Shown: positions 1-11,907 of the stretch, piece by piece | Numbering within the stretch: position 1 is the stretch's first letter | Layout of the letters: each line of letters begins with the position of its first letter | Made by a program: the position numbers and the translations under genes | Assembly: GCA_020205615.1 (NCBI GenBank) | Contig: CM035168.1 | Span: forward strand, 131,760,795-131,824,794 | Source of the DNA: Panax quinquefolius | Lineage: Eukaryota > Streptophyta > Magnoliopsida > Apiales > Araliaceae | Direction: 5' to 3' | Length of the DNA stretch: 64,000 nt | The notes under the pieces: model-generated | Told to the model about the DNA's origin: nothing | The model's database searches: none | What the model saw: only the letters and a program-made list of their open reading frames with translations

Positions 1-524
1 ATGAATTTTTAAATTCATAGATGATAGTAGATTTTATTCTCTACTTAACTCTTCTACAATGAATTATTGTTTCACTGCGATTGTTGATCTAAAACTTGTT
101 ATTCTGTTGTATTATATCGATTTTTCATTGAAGACTAACGATAATTTGTTATACATTATCTTAGTCATAATATTCTTCTTCGGAAATTTAGTTGAAATTC
201 ACCCTTTTTCCTTTTTTTTATTTTTTCTTCCGGGAGGCGAGAATATAGCGCGGGCTAATCGAGGTGTGGAGTGATGGTTCAAGATAGTTGTTTTAGTAGT
301 CCTCACTATTACATAGAATAGTATATCAATAATTATAATGAAGAATTTATTTGGGTATGGATATTATGCAGAAAGATGATATTTGATTTAAACTCACAAA
401 GATACATATGTTATCGTATTTTCTTGCGACAAATGTATTAATAAAGTTATAGTTGTTTCGCATCTAGTATTATTGGCGACCTAAAATGGGTTGGATGAAA
501 TGGGACTTATTTTGGGGGCGTCGC
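1..524 (+). repeat. 3' end of a gypsy LTR (B/C subfamily), fragment
   Basis: This stretch aligns by eye with the last 470 bases of the solo LTR at 28224-30741. Shared features are the 'gatagtagattttatt' stretch, 'atcttagtcataatatt', the run before 'gagaatat' and the 'tagtagtcctcactatta' segment. Its last 40 bases (tgggttggatgaaatggga ... gggggcgtcgca) match the outer end of the solo LTR starting near 6450 better, so it belongs to that related group. The terminal CA is at 523-524. The 5' part lies outside the window. The 71-codon reading frame here is not a gene. Confidence 0.75.
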
Positions 525-950
525 ATGATATTATCAACAATTCATGAAAGAATAATTGAACAAAATGGTGGCTTACTCACGTAAAGATCGATAATCAATA
601 CAGGTGTCTTCTACTCTGCAACCACACGTATTCTTGTACTTTTAACACAGGGTGTTTCAACAGTTAACGGTAAAAATTTAGTTATTTTCATATAAAATAT
701 TTTGTCGTTTTTTCAATCCAAACAATAATTGGATTAATGGCGTCATTAACGATGATTGTCTTAGTCATTGAATATTCCATATTAAAACGAATATTCTAAA
801 CCAATCGAATATTATATAACAACTTTGTGTCTTTTGTAAAATTTATAAATATTACCCACAACTATAACATTATATCAAATTCATTCTATAATATTTAAAA
901 ATGATATTTATAGAAAAATCATCTTTATTAAAAAAAATTGGAATCTTACA
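525..950 (-). repeat. 5' end of a gypsy LTR (B-like), fragment on minus strand
   Basis: Reverse-complemented, this begins TGTAAGATTCC and follows the first 400 bases of the solo LTR at 28224, sharing 'ttgatataatgttatagtt', 'gggtaatatttataaattt' and the 'gaatattc' repeats. It abuts an LTR 3' end of opposite orientation at 524/525, so the two LTR pieces are joined tail to middle. Similarity to the 28224 copy looks like roughly 80%, so it is an older copy. Confidence 0.7.
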
Positions 951-1169
951 TTGGAACTCTTCAAAATCAAAACAAATCAGATCCAGTGGAGTTGATGTCC
1001 TTGTCCGATATTCATGTTAATTTTTGCTAAAAAATAATTTTTAGATTGACATTGTATGTAATTAAATAGTTTATTTAATAATTTATAAGCTCAAATATTT
1101 TAAAAATTAAATTATAAATTTAATAATACTTAATATAAGACATGTGTATTTTGCCCTAAATTAAAAGAA

Positions 1170-2377
1170 GACTTAAATATAATTAACTACCCTAAACTAT
1201 AGCCCATATTCTACTTTCAAAAATTGATAACGTGACTATCTGAGTAGGCCATACATAAACTTATGTGTAAATAAAAAAAATTATTTTAATATCTATTTAC
1301 ACATTTATTTTATATTAAGGACAAATTCGTCAAATCACTTTATATTAAACATTTTTTTTGAAACAATATATTAAAAATTAAAACTAAATAAAAACAACAA
1401 ACTATCAGATAAATCAAAATCATTTTCCTTTTTTCTGATTGAATCAACCGTAAAAATCATTGAAAGATCCATATTATCAGATAAATCCAAATCATCACCA
1501 TCATCAGATAAATCCAAATCATTCTTCTTATTCTTCATGGATGATCCATATTCTAACTCTAACCCTAACAAATCATCATCATCGTCTTCCTCTTCACTTT
1601 ACCCAAGCCATGAAAGATCTGGTGGAGAATATCTTCTCTGATAACCCTAACCTTAGCTCCCCCTCTGCCCCGCCCAAATCTATTGAAGAAACCCTCATCA
1701 CCATCCCCGGAGCTATTCTCCACTTGATCGCGATCTCTCTGTGATCCGGCTCCGATAGAGAGATAATATGGTTGCTGTGTACCTCGACTGCGAAGTATTC
1801 GAGTACGGCGAAGAGGTACATCGGAGAACCAGATCCGATCGACTCGCTGAGCGTAACGTCCGACCATGAGGAATTTGGCAACTCAACCGATGGGAAATTA
1901 GAGGTGACCCACTTTTGAGATCTGGAGACTGATTTGGTGCCCTTGAATTTGCATGTTCCACCTAATTAAACACTCGCCCGTTGTTGAGCTCATGATGATG
2001 ATGATTTTGGTTACAAAGAGATTTGTGTATATCTGTAGCGTGATTAATGTTTGGAAGGAAGAAGATAAAAGATATGGGTTTATGGAAATGAATAGATTTA
2101 GGGAGTGATTTTATTTTGTTTTTAAAGTGAGTTGACAAATTTGCCCACAATGTATAATAAATGTTTAAATAGATATTAAAATATTTTTTTTTATTTACAC
2201 ATCATCTGAGGTATGCCCCACTTATATTAGATACGTCAGTAATTTTTGATGTGGCAAACTCAATTTGTTGGAATTGAAAAAAATTAATAGTTCAATTATC
2301 TAATTGACAAAATTAAAAAGTGAATCACCAAAGTGGAATATGAGTTATAGTTTAGGGTAATAAATTATATTTAAGCC
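1170..2377. mobile_element. Pack-MULE-like DNA element with captured gene fragment
   Basis: A perfect 9-bp direct repeat, TTAAAAGAA, lies at 1161-1169 and 2378-2386. Just inside are long inverted repeats. The left end reads GACTTAAATATAATTAA and the right end, on the opposite strand, GGCTTAAATATAATTTA. Pairing continues through 'taccctaaactata', 'catattc-actttt', 'gtgtaaataaaaaaa' and 'attttaatatctattta', for about 175 bases on the left and 270 on the right; the left arm lacks about 100 bases. A 9-bp target duplication with long TIRs is the signature of Mutator-like elements. No transposase is present, so it is non-autonomous. The centre, about 1440-1985, is GC-richer and looks like captured gene sequence. 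Confidence 0.85.
1540..1915 (+). pseudogene. captured fragment of a senescence/dehydration-associated (ERD7-like) gene
   Basis: Inside the element at 1170-2377, the + strand reads MKDLVENIFSDNPNLSSPSA (from 1610) followed by PPKSIEETLITIPGAILHLI. The core EETL-x-IPGAILHLI followed by D-RDLSV in the next frame resembles the start of the plant senescence/dehydration-associated domain (ERD7 family), judged from memory. The frame then breaks: after about 1735, 'IRLR', a stop, and 'NMVAVYL' appear in shifted frames, as expected if a real coding exon has decayed. Only part of one exon seems to be present, with no intact start-to-stop frame. This is a gene fragment carried by a transposon, not a functional gene. 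The family assignment needs a protein search. Confidence 0.55.
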
Positions 2378-2386
2378 TTAAAAGAA

Positions 2387-3300
2387 ATACAAACATAACT
2401 ATTTTTGTCGGTGCATCTCGGCCTCATTCTCACTATAACAATTGTAAGAAAAATGATATTTGCACATTATTTTTTGATATTTATATATAAAAAATATCAT
2501 TATAAATGTATAATGAAAAAAAAAATTATTGTTATAATGTAAAAATATTATTTTTTATTATAAAAATATAAATATCCTAATAGTAATTGTTCAGTTGCGT
2601 GTATAATTTTAATTGTTCAACAGCCCACCAAAAATACATATATGTGACCTCTACTTCAATCTCCTCTTTCAGGTTTTATTCAGTAACCTCTACTTGCTTT
2701 AATGGTCTCTCTCCTCCTGTAATTTTGGGATGTATAAAAAAAGGGTTAACTTTTGTCTTCAATCGGATATGGGTTCAATATTTTTAGCAGGAGATGGAGT
2801 GAAGAGTGGGTTGAACCTCACCGGAAATGGTAAATTTGTACTTGCAGATGAATGAAATTGGCGATGACAATTACGGGAGTGTGTATTGTGTATTTTATTA
2901 GAAGGATATTGGAGAAATTTTGTAATATTAAATAGGTTTATTTTGTCCTAAAAAAAATATAAATTTATTTAAACCTGTCTCTAAATGGTATAAATTTTAT
3001 TTTATATCTTACCGATTAAGAGATAAAATTTTTTTTACTAAATAAATTTTGTGTCTGACCAAATCAGAGACATACCCGTTAAACTATGTAAAGAAACACA
3101 CCCTGAGTCTGACTATTAATAATACATACAGTGGTTGTTTCGTGTTTGTAAGCTGAGTCAGACAGACTCAGAATGGACTACTTTTGTTTATTTTATCGAT
3201 CGACTTTATTATTATTGCTTTTCTACTCTTTAATTTACTAACATTTTAACCCCATCATCAACTCTACTGTGCCGTGCGGTCTGGTCTGGTCTTGTCTTAT

Positions 3301-3332
<32 letters not shown>

Positions 3333-3432
3333 GAGTTTATTCTATCCTAAAATAATAATATCAGCATGTGTGTTTTGTTTGCAATGCTATGCAATAGATT
3401 ATTTTTGTTGATGTGACATAATATTTTGTTAT
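2387..3432. other. intergenic, no gene; (AAT)n microsatellite
   Basis: This is AT-rich DNA between the Pack-MULE-like element and the outer retrotransposon. It has a (TAA)n microsatellite at about 3299-3332 and poly-A/T-rich runs near 2460-2580. I see no gene. Confidence 0.6.
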
Positions 3433-6023
3433 TGTAAGATCCCAACTTATTATTAATGAAATTTAATTTTCTCTATTTATTATTTTGAAATATTAAGGGT
3501 TGATTTGATTAATGTGGATAAGACGCTTAAATATTTCAAAATAAGCAAGTGATTATAAAATATTCATTGTTGTGGGGAATATTCGTTTGGCCATGGTGAA
3601 ATATTAAATCTTTGTCGGGGAATATTATTGCGACGTAGTATGATACGTATGTGGGCCCTATAAACTGAAAAAGCGATTGGATGAAGAAAGCGACAAATAT
3701 AAGTTGTTTAAAAATAACGGCGTGGTTATTCTCAATTAATATTATTAAAATCTTTCGGTGGTTAACACACAAGAGTTGATTAGCAGTATTGCACCAATTA
3801 TTGATTCTTACGTAGAAAGCGACTACTCAATAATGGTTCTGATAATTCGATCGGTATTTTATTTTATTGATTTAATAATTCTTTGCGTTGATATTTTATA
3901 TCTTTGTTGTTTTGATAATTGTCATTACACACAAGATTTTTCATTATCGAAGCAATAATTCATATTATCTGAATAATATTATTAGATAACATTATTGGCA
4001 ATGTACAGAAAGTTACATACAAGGAGAGGTTTGGTCACCTAATTTGGCCAAGTAAGGAGAAATTCTTATTGAAAGCCCTCTTTCTTAGGAAGCTGCTCGG
4101 TTGTCGATATTGTGATTTCAGTAATATTATTTGTGAATAAATAATTATTGATTCATATGATGAGGAAAATATTAATTTTATGTGAATATAGATGGAGAAA
4201 ATTTTTAATGTGACAATTGTTGAAAATTGAAATTTTATCTTTTTACGATAAAATAATTCATTTAAATATATTATTATATTTTAATAATATAATAATGGTG
4301 ATATTTTTACAACGAATGTGGGATATATGAGTATCTGAGGAGGAAGAGTATTTTTGTTGCAATAAATGTTTAAAACATGTTAAACATGTAAATTGTGGAC
4401 CCCATTTATTGACTAAAATTTGATTATACCGTAAAATCTCCCGTTTGTAGATTTGGTCAATTTCTGTTTGGAATTTGGAAAAACTTTCTTACGCAAAGTT
4501 GTAGAGAATTGAATTTCCTATAAAAACTCGCGAGATTCGAATTTTCGATAGAAGGGCTATTTATTATGAATTATTGAAGTTCCAAAGCTCAAATAATTGA
4601 TTTTGGAAGTTTAAAATATTTTAAATTGGAAAAACGTTTTTATTACTTTTTCTAGAAGGTGAGCATGTGAGAAATGCTAGGATCTGAATTCTAAGAGGCG
4701 TAGGAAATTTTATTATAAATAATAATATTATATTAAATTTTCCGCTTTTTGGTGTTCTAAGATTTTCTATAAATAGGGTCTTAGGTTAGAATTGAAAATC
4801 ACACCGTAAATTGAAATTTTTCTCTCTATATTATCGAGCGTATTCTTGTGAATATTTTGAATATACTTTGAGTATTGCTATCTCAAGATACAAGTTCAAG
4901 TTATAGTCGATATCCAAATTGTTTCAATTTAAATCTTTGTCTTTTTGTGAGGTAAGGGATATTATTTTTTTTCGTAATAATATTTCAATATCATTATGTT
5001 GAAATATTGATCCGAAGTTTTTATCAAATTTAGAACTTTTGGTGTCTGAGTTACTTATTCACGTATCGGATTATTCACGATATCATGACACTTTATTCAC
5101 GAATCATTTACATTATTCATCGAAAAATGAAAAATTTTCTTTTCGTCTAAAATATCTATTACGGATACTAGCTTTGATTGTATCCATGTTTTGATCATTC
5201 TTGAATTTTACACCACTGTGATTATTTTTGAGGTATTTTTGGACGTGGATAAAACAGCAATCGAATCTTTAATCCTTAATCCTTGTCATTTTGTTTCTTT
5301 GGATTCGTTTCTTTAAAAATATTTTCATCATCTTGATCTTAAATGATGATATTATGGAATATCTTTGGGCTTTGTAGTGCAAAGATGAATGATTTTGAAG
5401 AATATCTTTGGCCCGTAGTGCAAAGATGAGCAGTGTTTAGATGAACATGACCGGTGATGAATATCTTGGGCTGTAGTGCAAATATGAATATTTGATTCGG
5501 ATATATATTGATTGATGTTACGGGGATAAAAGATGAGCGATGAACTTTTAAATTCATACATAGAAGATAGTAGTTTGCATTCTCTACTTAACTCTTCTAA
5601 TGAATTATTATTTCATCATGAATATTGATTTAAAATTTGTTTATCTATTGTATTCTATTAGATTTTTTTCCTGTTGAAAACTAATGATAATTTGTTGTAT
5701 ATTATCTTAGTCATAATATTCTTTCTTGGGCTAGTTGAGCTCACCCTTTTCCTTTTTGTTCCATTTTTCTTCTCGGGGAGGCGAGAATATAGCGAGTATG
5801 AGTCGAGGGTATGGAATGAAAGTTCTAGAGAGAGTTGTTTAGTAGTCCTCACCATTTTGTAAAATAATGTATTAATAAATGTGATGAGGATTTATTTGAG
5901 TATAGATATTGTCTGAAGATAATATTTGTATTCAAACTCACAGCTTTTCTTGTTGTTGTAGTTGTTCGCATCCGTATTGACAACTCGAGAATGTGTGATG
6001 TATACTATTTTGGGGGTGTCACG
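3433..6023 (+). repeat. A1 5' LTR
   Basis: It starts TGTAAGATCCCAAC and ends near GGTGTCACG at 6023. The core promoter is the TATA box CTATAAATAG at 4767-4776, so transcription should begin about 30 bases downstream. Near 5360-5480 are repeats pairing 'atctttgg' with 'gtagtgcaaagatg'. Every short frame here is non-genic. Confidence 0.85.
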
Positions 6024-6025
6024 GT

Positions 6026-6041
6026 TGGTATCGAGCTTAGG
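6026..6041 (+). promoter_or_regulatory. A1 primer-binding site (tRNA-iMet type)
   Basis: TGGTATCGAGCTTAGG lies 2-3 bases inside the 5' LTR. The plant initiator-Met PBS is TGGTATCAGAGC. Relative to that, this copy lacks 'AG' after TGGTATC. The same shortened form appears in A2 (23923-23938, minus strand). Confidence 0.75.
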
Positions 6042-6216
6042 GATATGATCTCTGGCGGAGATCGGGGAATAGAACTAGGAGGGAAGAGGCGAGTAAATCC
6101 TTCACTAGTAGTGTGTCCTACCTAAGCTTATTTGTTATTTGGTCAAGATATATAGGGATATTATGTGATATATTGATTTTCTTAATTAACCCTTGTTTTA
6201 TGGCGGTGATTTGAGA

Positions 6217-6449
6217 ATGTCGACTAAGAATATTAACAGTGGAAATGAGACCAGTGGAGACGCTTTGTACTCACCAACGAGGAGAGCGTGCAACAGTGGC
6301 AATGTTCCTCCCTGTGAACAACACCATTCGAAGCAGATGATGAACAAGGGATGTTTAGAAGCTTTTTGCAATTCATGCAAAATCGATTTGAGGAGACTCG
6401 TGTTCAAAATACTGAGGAGGAAATGATAGCAATTCACGGGTTGTCAACG
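6217..6449 (+). pseudogene. A1 gag, 5' part
   Basis: The likely gag start is ATG 6217 (MSTKNINSGNETSGD...), matching a similar start in A2 at 23755 on the minus strand (MSIENINNGNET). The frame is shifted several times before the solo LTR inserted at about 6450. It continues downstream of that insertion at about 11908 with MQAIQRVGTTEFKG-type sequence. In A2 the same junction is continuous (cgggttgtcacaaatggcg on its sense strand), which shows that the insertion split gag here. Gag would package element RNA; this copy cannot make an intact protein as read. Confidence 0.75.
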
Positions 6450-7512
6450 TAATAACCCCAAAATAGGTCCATTCCATCCAACCCATTCTGAGTCGCCAAA
6501 TATATGGTACGAAAAACAACTATAACTTTATTACAACAATTGTCGTGCAAAATACAACAACACATATATTTGTGAGTTTGGATACAAATATATACCAACT
6601 GTAGAAGACGTCACAATGACACCTTACATAAAGGTATAGTCAAAAACTATTTTAGAAATTAGAATCTTTGGGAAGTGCTCAAGAAACCTTCGTATATGGG
6701 AGGCCATGCTTTTGCGGTTATGGTAGATATCATATGGCCACAGAATTATCCTTGGTTGACCTAATAGACCCCAAAGAAAAGCGAGAAGATTACTATCATA
6801 TTCTTCCCAATGGTGAGTCTTTTCTTGACATATCATTATCTCCTTTGTCTCTAATTGGGTATTATACTCCAAACAAACACCAAGATTATATAGGTAGTGC
6901 TTGTAAATATACTCGTGAGTGGATGTGCACAACCATGTCTTATGATAACACGAGGTTGTATGTCATTAGACATCTTGTATGATAGTGACAAAACACCCTT
7001 CCAAGTTAAATTCACCTCACCCTCAACATCTATAGACCACCACTCTATTCCTCGCTATCCTCGTCTCGAAAATTTACACCTTTTTATTACGAAAAGGAAT
7101 TGTGAAACAAAAGGGTGAGCACAACTAGCTCGATAAAGAATATTATGACTAAAGATAAATAAATTATCAATAGTCTTCATCGATAATAAATCGGAGATTT
7201 AGAACATATGGTAGATGATAAAACTTTTCAACCATAGTTGCAAATGAATGAAGCAATCCATTAGAAGAGTCGAATAGACCATAAAATCTATTATCTTCTC
7301 CATGTTAAAAGTCCACCAACAATGTTTTATCCTGTAACATCAATCAACAATTCGCCCACAATCACGTGTATAACTCATAATCGTAATTGTAGTTCTAAAT
7401 TCTTTTCCTCATCCAAAACAAAGATAATTTTCATCACTTGTCTTTACACCGAAACATCAAAGATCATGGTTATACCAAATCACGCCTCGCATTCATAATC
7501 ATACTAATAAAT

Positions 7513-7705
7513 TCATCTTTGCACTACGGGCCAAAGATATTCATCAATAGTTCATCTTTACACTACAATTTAAAGATATTCAACAACGGGTCATCTTTCA
7601 TTACAAGCCAAAGATATTCATCAATAATTCATCTTTGCACTACAAAGCTAAAGATATTCAACAACAGTCATCTTTGCATTACTGAGCAAAAGATATTCAT
7701 ATATC
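7513..7705. repeat. about five ~39-bp tandem units in LTR C
   Basis: Units of the form TTCATCTTTGCACTAC-n-AAAGATATTCA-n follow one another about five times. Each carries ATCTTT and AAAGAT as a short inverted pair. The same unit occurs two to four times in the A1, A2 and B-flanking LTRs (5360-5480, 16998-17135, 24488-24625, 30838-30975) and in the intron fragment at 49770-49840, so it is an ancestral LTR component. Confidence 0.75.
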
Positions 7706-7792
7706 AAAGAAATACATAATCATCTCGGAAGTTATATAACAATAATTATAACCATGTTGATCAATTCACCTTTGCACTTAAGCTAAAAAATA

Positions 7793-10600
7793 TTCAATTG
7801 TAAATTCAATGGTCATGATCATACCAAATCAACAATTCAACTTTTTTACTCTTGGCCAAAGAGAACCTATGGTCACGATCATACCAATAATCTACCCATC
7901 TTTACACTCACGTCAAAGAGAAATGTCATCATTAGGGTTATAAGAATGTTATATAAAACAATATAATCAAAACATAGTTTTAATTTCAAGAGTAAGATTC
8001 ATAAATCAACGATAATTTGGTCGAGAAGAAACCAATTTGTTGTGAATAGTACCCCGTATTAAATGACATAGTACCGTAGTATCGTGCATAGTAACCTCGA
8101 CACGAAAAGATAAAGTTTCATAATAAAATTCATATCCATATTTATAAAACCTTAATCCAAATGTTATAAATCACTAAAAAAATCTCATAATCTAATATTA
8201 TTAATATTATAATAATATTTTAATCATTTCTTAAACTTATAAACAATTTAATTAAATTGTTTACACTTTACTAATTAATGCATTTAATCATCATAAAATG
8301 CCAAACTCATAAAATTTCATCACCAATAACCAAAACCCTCATCAAAAATCTGCATATACCTCATATATGATTCTCAAACCATAAAATCATATTTTCTAAT
8401 TTTCTTACTTCACATAACATATTTAATTCATTTACTCATAACTAGAACATTTTCATGAAAAATACCAAATCAGTTCCAAAAATATTTCTTTTCTGGGATT
8501 TAGCATAAAATAGTCCCATATTGAACATATATTTTTCTCGAAATTTTAAAAATTCATTTACTATTTTTCATATGGCCAAAACCACCGAATATTTAAACAT
8601 TTATCATAAATTGTACCTTTATCCAAAAATTCCGAAATTCACAGAGTACACTGATGTTATATAGATGTACTCCCAATAAAAATTTCATCAATTTTAGAGT
8701 TAACCACAAGGAGTTATAAGCGGTTACTTTTAAAATAGTCTTTTCCCGTAAAATTCATAACTCTTAATCTATACATCCAAAAATCACCATTTTTGGACAC
8801 AATCTACAAAACTCATCAAAATATCATTTCAAATTTTTCCAGAATTTTTGAAGGTTCAGAAAAATTTCGAAACTAAAAACATAATAACCTTTAAAATCCC
8901 TTACTATCCCTTACTTATCCCTTACCTCAAAAGAAAGCGTACTTACGGCGAGGATATCGGATATATATTTGAAGGAAACTTGCAGACCGATGAATATCAA
9001 CTCACCAAGTATCTAAATACTCACAAATTACACTCAATAATCTAGAGAGAGAAGAGAGAAAACTTTGTTTACGGTGTGATTTTCAATTCTAACTTAGCCC
9101 CTCTATTTATAGGAAAATGTTAAGACGTCAAGCGGACTTAACTCGCAGAACCCCGATGGCTTTACCTGCTACTATTTCCACCCACCAAAAATCAGTCCTT
9201 CAAACTACCTTTCTTTCAATTGTAAATTCAATGGTCGTGATCATACCTGGGTCAACAATTCAACTTTTTACCATCGCCAAAGAGAACCCATGGTCGCGAT
9301 CATACCAATAATCTACCCATCTTTACACTCATGTCAAAGAGAAATGTCATCATTAGGGTTATAAGAATGTTATATAAAATAATATAATCAAAACATGGTT
9401 TTAATTTCAAGAGTAAAATTCATAAATCAACGATAATTTTGGTGAGAAGAAACCAATTTGTCGTGAATAAGACTCGTATTTGTACATACATAATCTTGAG
9501 TATCGTGCGCATAAGTAACCTCGACACGAAAAGATAAAGTTTCATAATAAAATTCATATCCATATTTATAACACCTTAATCCAAATGTTATAAATCACTT
9601 AGAAATCTCATAATCTAATATTATTAATATTATAATAATATTTTAATCATTTTTTAAACTTATAAACAATTTAATTAAATTATTTACACTTTACTAATTA
9701 ATGCATTTAATCATCATAAAATGCCAAACTCATAAGATTTCATCACCAATAACCAAAACCCTCATCAAAAATCTGCATACACCTCATATATGATTCTCAA
9801 GCCATAAAATCATATTTTCCAATTTTCTTACTTCACATAACATATTTAATTCATTTACTCATAACTAGAATATTTTCATGAAAAATACCAAATCAGTTCC
9901 AAAAATATTTCTTTTCTGGGATTTAGCATAACATAGTTCCATATTGAACATATATTTTCTCTAAATTTTAAAAATTCATTTACTATTTTCAAATGGCCAA
10001 AACCACCGAATATTTAAACATTTATCATAAATTATACTTTTATCCAAAAATTCTGAAATTTTACACGGTATATTGATATTATATAGATGTACTCCCAATA
10101 AAAATTTCATCAATTTTGGAGTTAATCACAAGGAGTTATAAGCGGTTACTTTTAAAATAGTCTTTTCTCATAAAATTCATAACTCTCAATCTATACATCC
10201 AAAAATCGCCATTTTGGACACAATCTAAAACTCATCAAAATATCATTTCAAATTTTTCCAGAATTTTTGAAGGTTCAGAAAAATTTCGAAACTAAAAACA
10301 TAATAACCCTTAAAATCCTTACTATCCCTTACCTCAAAAGAAAAGAAAGACGCCGATTTGGACATCGGATATGACGTTGAAGGAAACTTGCAGCGATGAA
10401 TATCAACTCACCAAGTATCTAAATACTCACAAAATACACCCAATAATCTAGAGAGAGAAAGAGAGAAAATTTATGTTTCTGGTGTGATTTTAAATTCTAA
10501 CTTAGCTCTCTATTTATAGGAAAATGTTAGCACGCCGAAGAAGACTTGACCTGCTACCTGATGGCTTTACCTGCTACTATTCCACCCACCAAAAATCAGC
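7793..10600. repeat. tandem duplication of ~1.4 kb (two units)
   Basis: The units are 7793-9214 and 9215 to about 10600. They align end to end with scattered substitutions and small indels. Shared landmarks include 'gtcatcattagggttataag', 'ctaatattattaatattata', 'atttttccagaatttttgaa' and 'ctatttatagg'. The second unit has shed short stretches near 10320-10390. Confidence 0.85.
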
Positions 10601-11907
10601 CATCTTCCCCAACAACCAAGAGTGGGGCCCACTCAATTCTAGAATTTTCCACCAAAACCTAATTTACGAATCGAGTTACCTCTTAAAATTCATAACAAAT
10701 CATACGTTCATTTTAACGGTTCAAAATTTGTGGACATATACTCAACTTATATATGTATAACATATCCAAAAATTACAACGATCCAACGGTCGGATCAAAA
10801 TTTATAACTCACTTAATATAGTGAAGAACAACGATTTTTCGGACTATTAGTCCTTTGGACGATTTCATTCAAAATTTCACCACTTAAATATCTACAAAGA
10901 ATTTTTGGGTGATTTAAATTTCTCTGATTAGCTTACTTCTAGGGCTTTATTTTGATATATGGGTCATCTCTTAACTCATTATACACAAAGAGTTATGAAT
11001 TTTACAAAATCAAGTAATAAACTAATTTTTACGAAAATCCCATATTTTGTTCTCCATTTCGACAAATCGATAAAACACCTCATCATTAATTCCTTCATTT
11101 ATAAATACATAAATAAATCCATCATTTATATCCACATCAAATAAATATTTTCTTATCATATAAATCCTTATTCACAAAAATAATATTACAGAATCACTGA
11201 TAATGACAACAGGCGGTTCCTCAGAAAGAGGGCTTTCAATAAGGATCTCTCCTTCATGGCGCCGCAATTAGGTGACCAAACCTCTCCTTAATGAACTTTC
11301 TAGACATTGCCAATAATGCTATCTAATAATATTATTCAAATAATATGAATTATTGATCCGATAATGGGAAATATCATGCAAAGTGATAATTATTGAACAA
11401 CAATAATATAAAATATCAACACAAACAATTATTGAATCAATAAAATAAAATATTGAGCGATAATTATCGTAACAATTATTGAGTAGTGCCTTCTCACGTA
11501 AGAATCAATAATTGAAAAATACTATGCAATACTGAGTGTCTTTCTTGTGCAACAACGCGTATTACTTTACTTTACCAACCGGTATTCCAACGGTGTTAAT
11601 TCAGAACGATTACAGAAGTTATTTATAAAAACTCAAATTTGTCGTTTTCTCCATCCAAGCAGTTATTCATTATGGGGCCCACAAATAAAGCTACCGTCGT
11701 AAATACGAATATTCTCCGACAGAAAGAATATTCCACGACTAAGCGAATATTCCCCAACAACAATGAATATTTTATAACCACTTGCGTATTTTGAAAAAAA
11801 ATCATATATCACCCTTAACTTTAACCTTTTATCAATTTAACCATTTCTTGAATAGTAATTATAAGAAAAATTGAATACCTTTATTTCATAAAATTGGGGT
11901 CTTACGA

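Larger units (their letters stand above)
6450..11907 (-). mobile_element. C: solo gypsy LTR with a 1.4-kb internal tandem duplication
   Basis: On the minus strand it begins TGTAAGACCCCAAT-like at about 11907 and ends ...TATTTTGGGGT at about 6450, the termini of an LTR of this group. No gag or pol lies between. The block 7793-9214 is repeated as 9215 to about 10600, starting each time with TTCAATTGTAAATTCAATGG and running through the promoter, so the LTR is about 5.46 kb instead of about 4 kb. Both units carry a TATA box (minus strand; 9103-9112 and 10510-10519). The flanks 'gtcaac' and 'gatcac' look like an imperfect GTCAC target duplication. It interrupts A1 gag. Frames at 6668-6982 and elsewhere are chance. 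Confidence 0.75.

Noticed and set aside
6668..6982. 104-codon frame in LTR C (also 6624-6932 on the other strand)
   Set aside because: It is inside a solo LTR, with overlapping frames on both strands and no conserved family; equivalent positions in other LTRs are not open.
7513..7705. CRISPR-like array of ~39-bp repeats
   Set aside because: The units are degenerate, there are no constant repeats with unique spacers, the genome is eukaryotic, and the same units occur in every related LTR.
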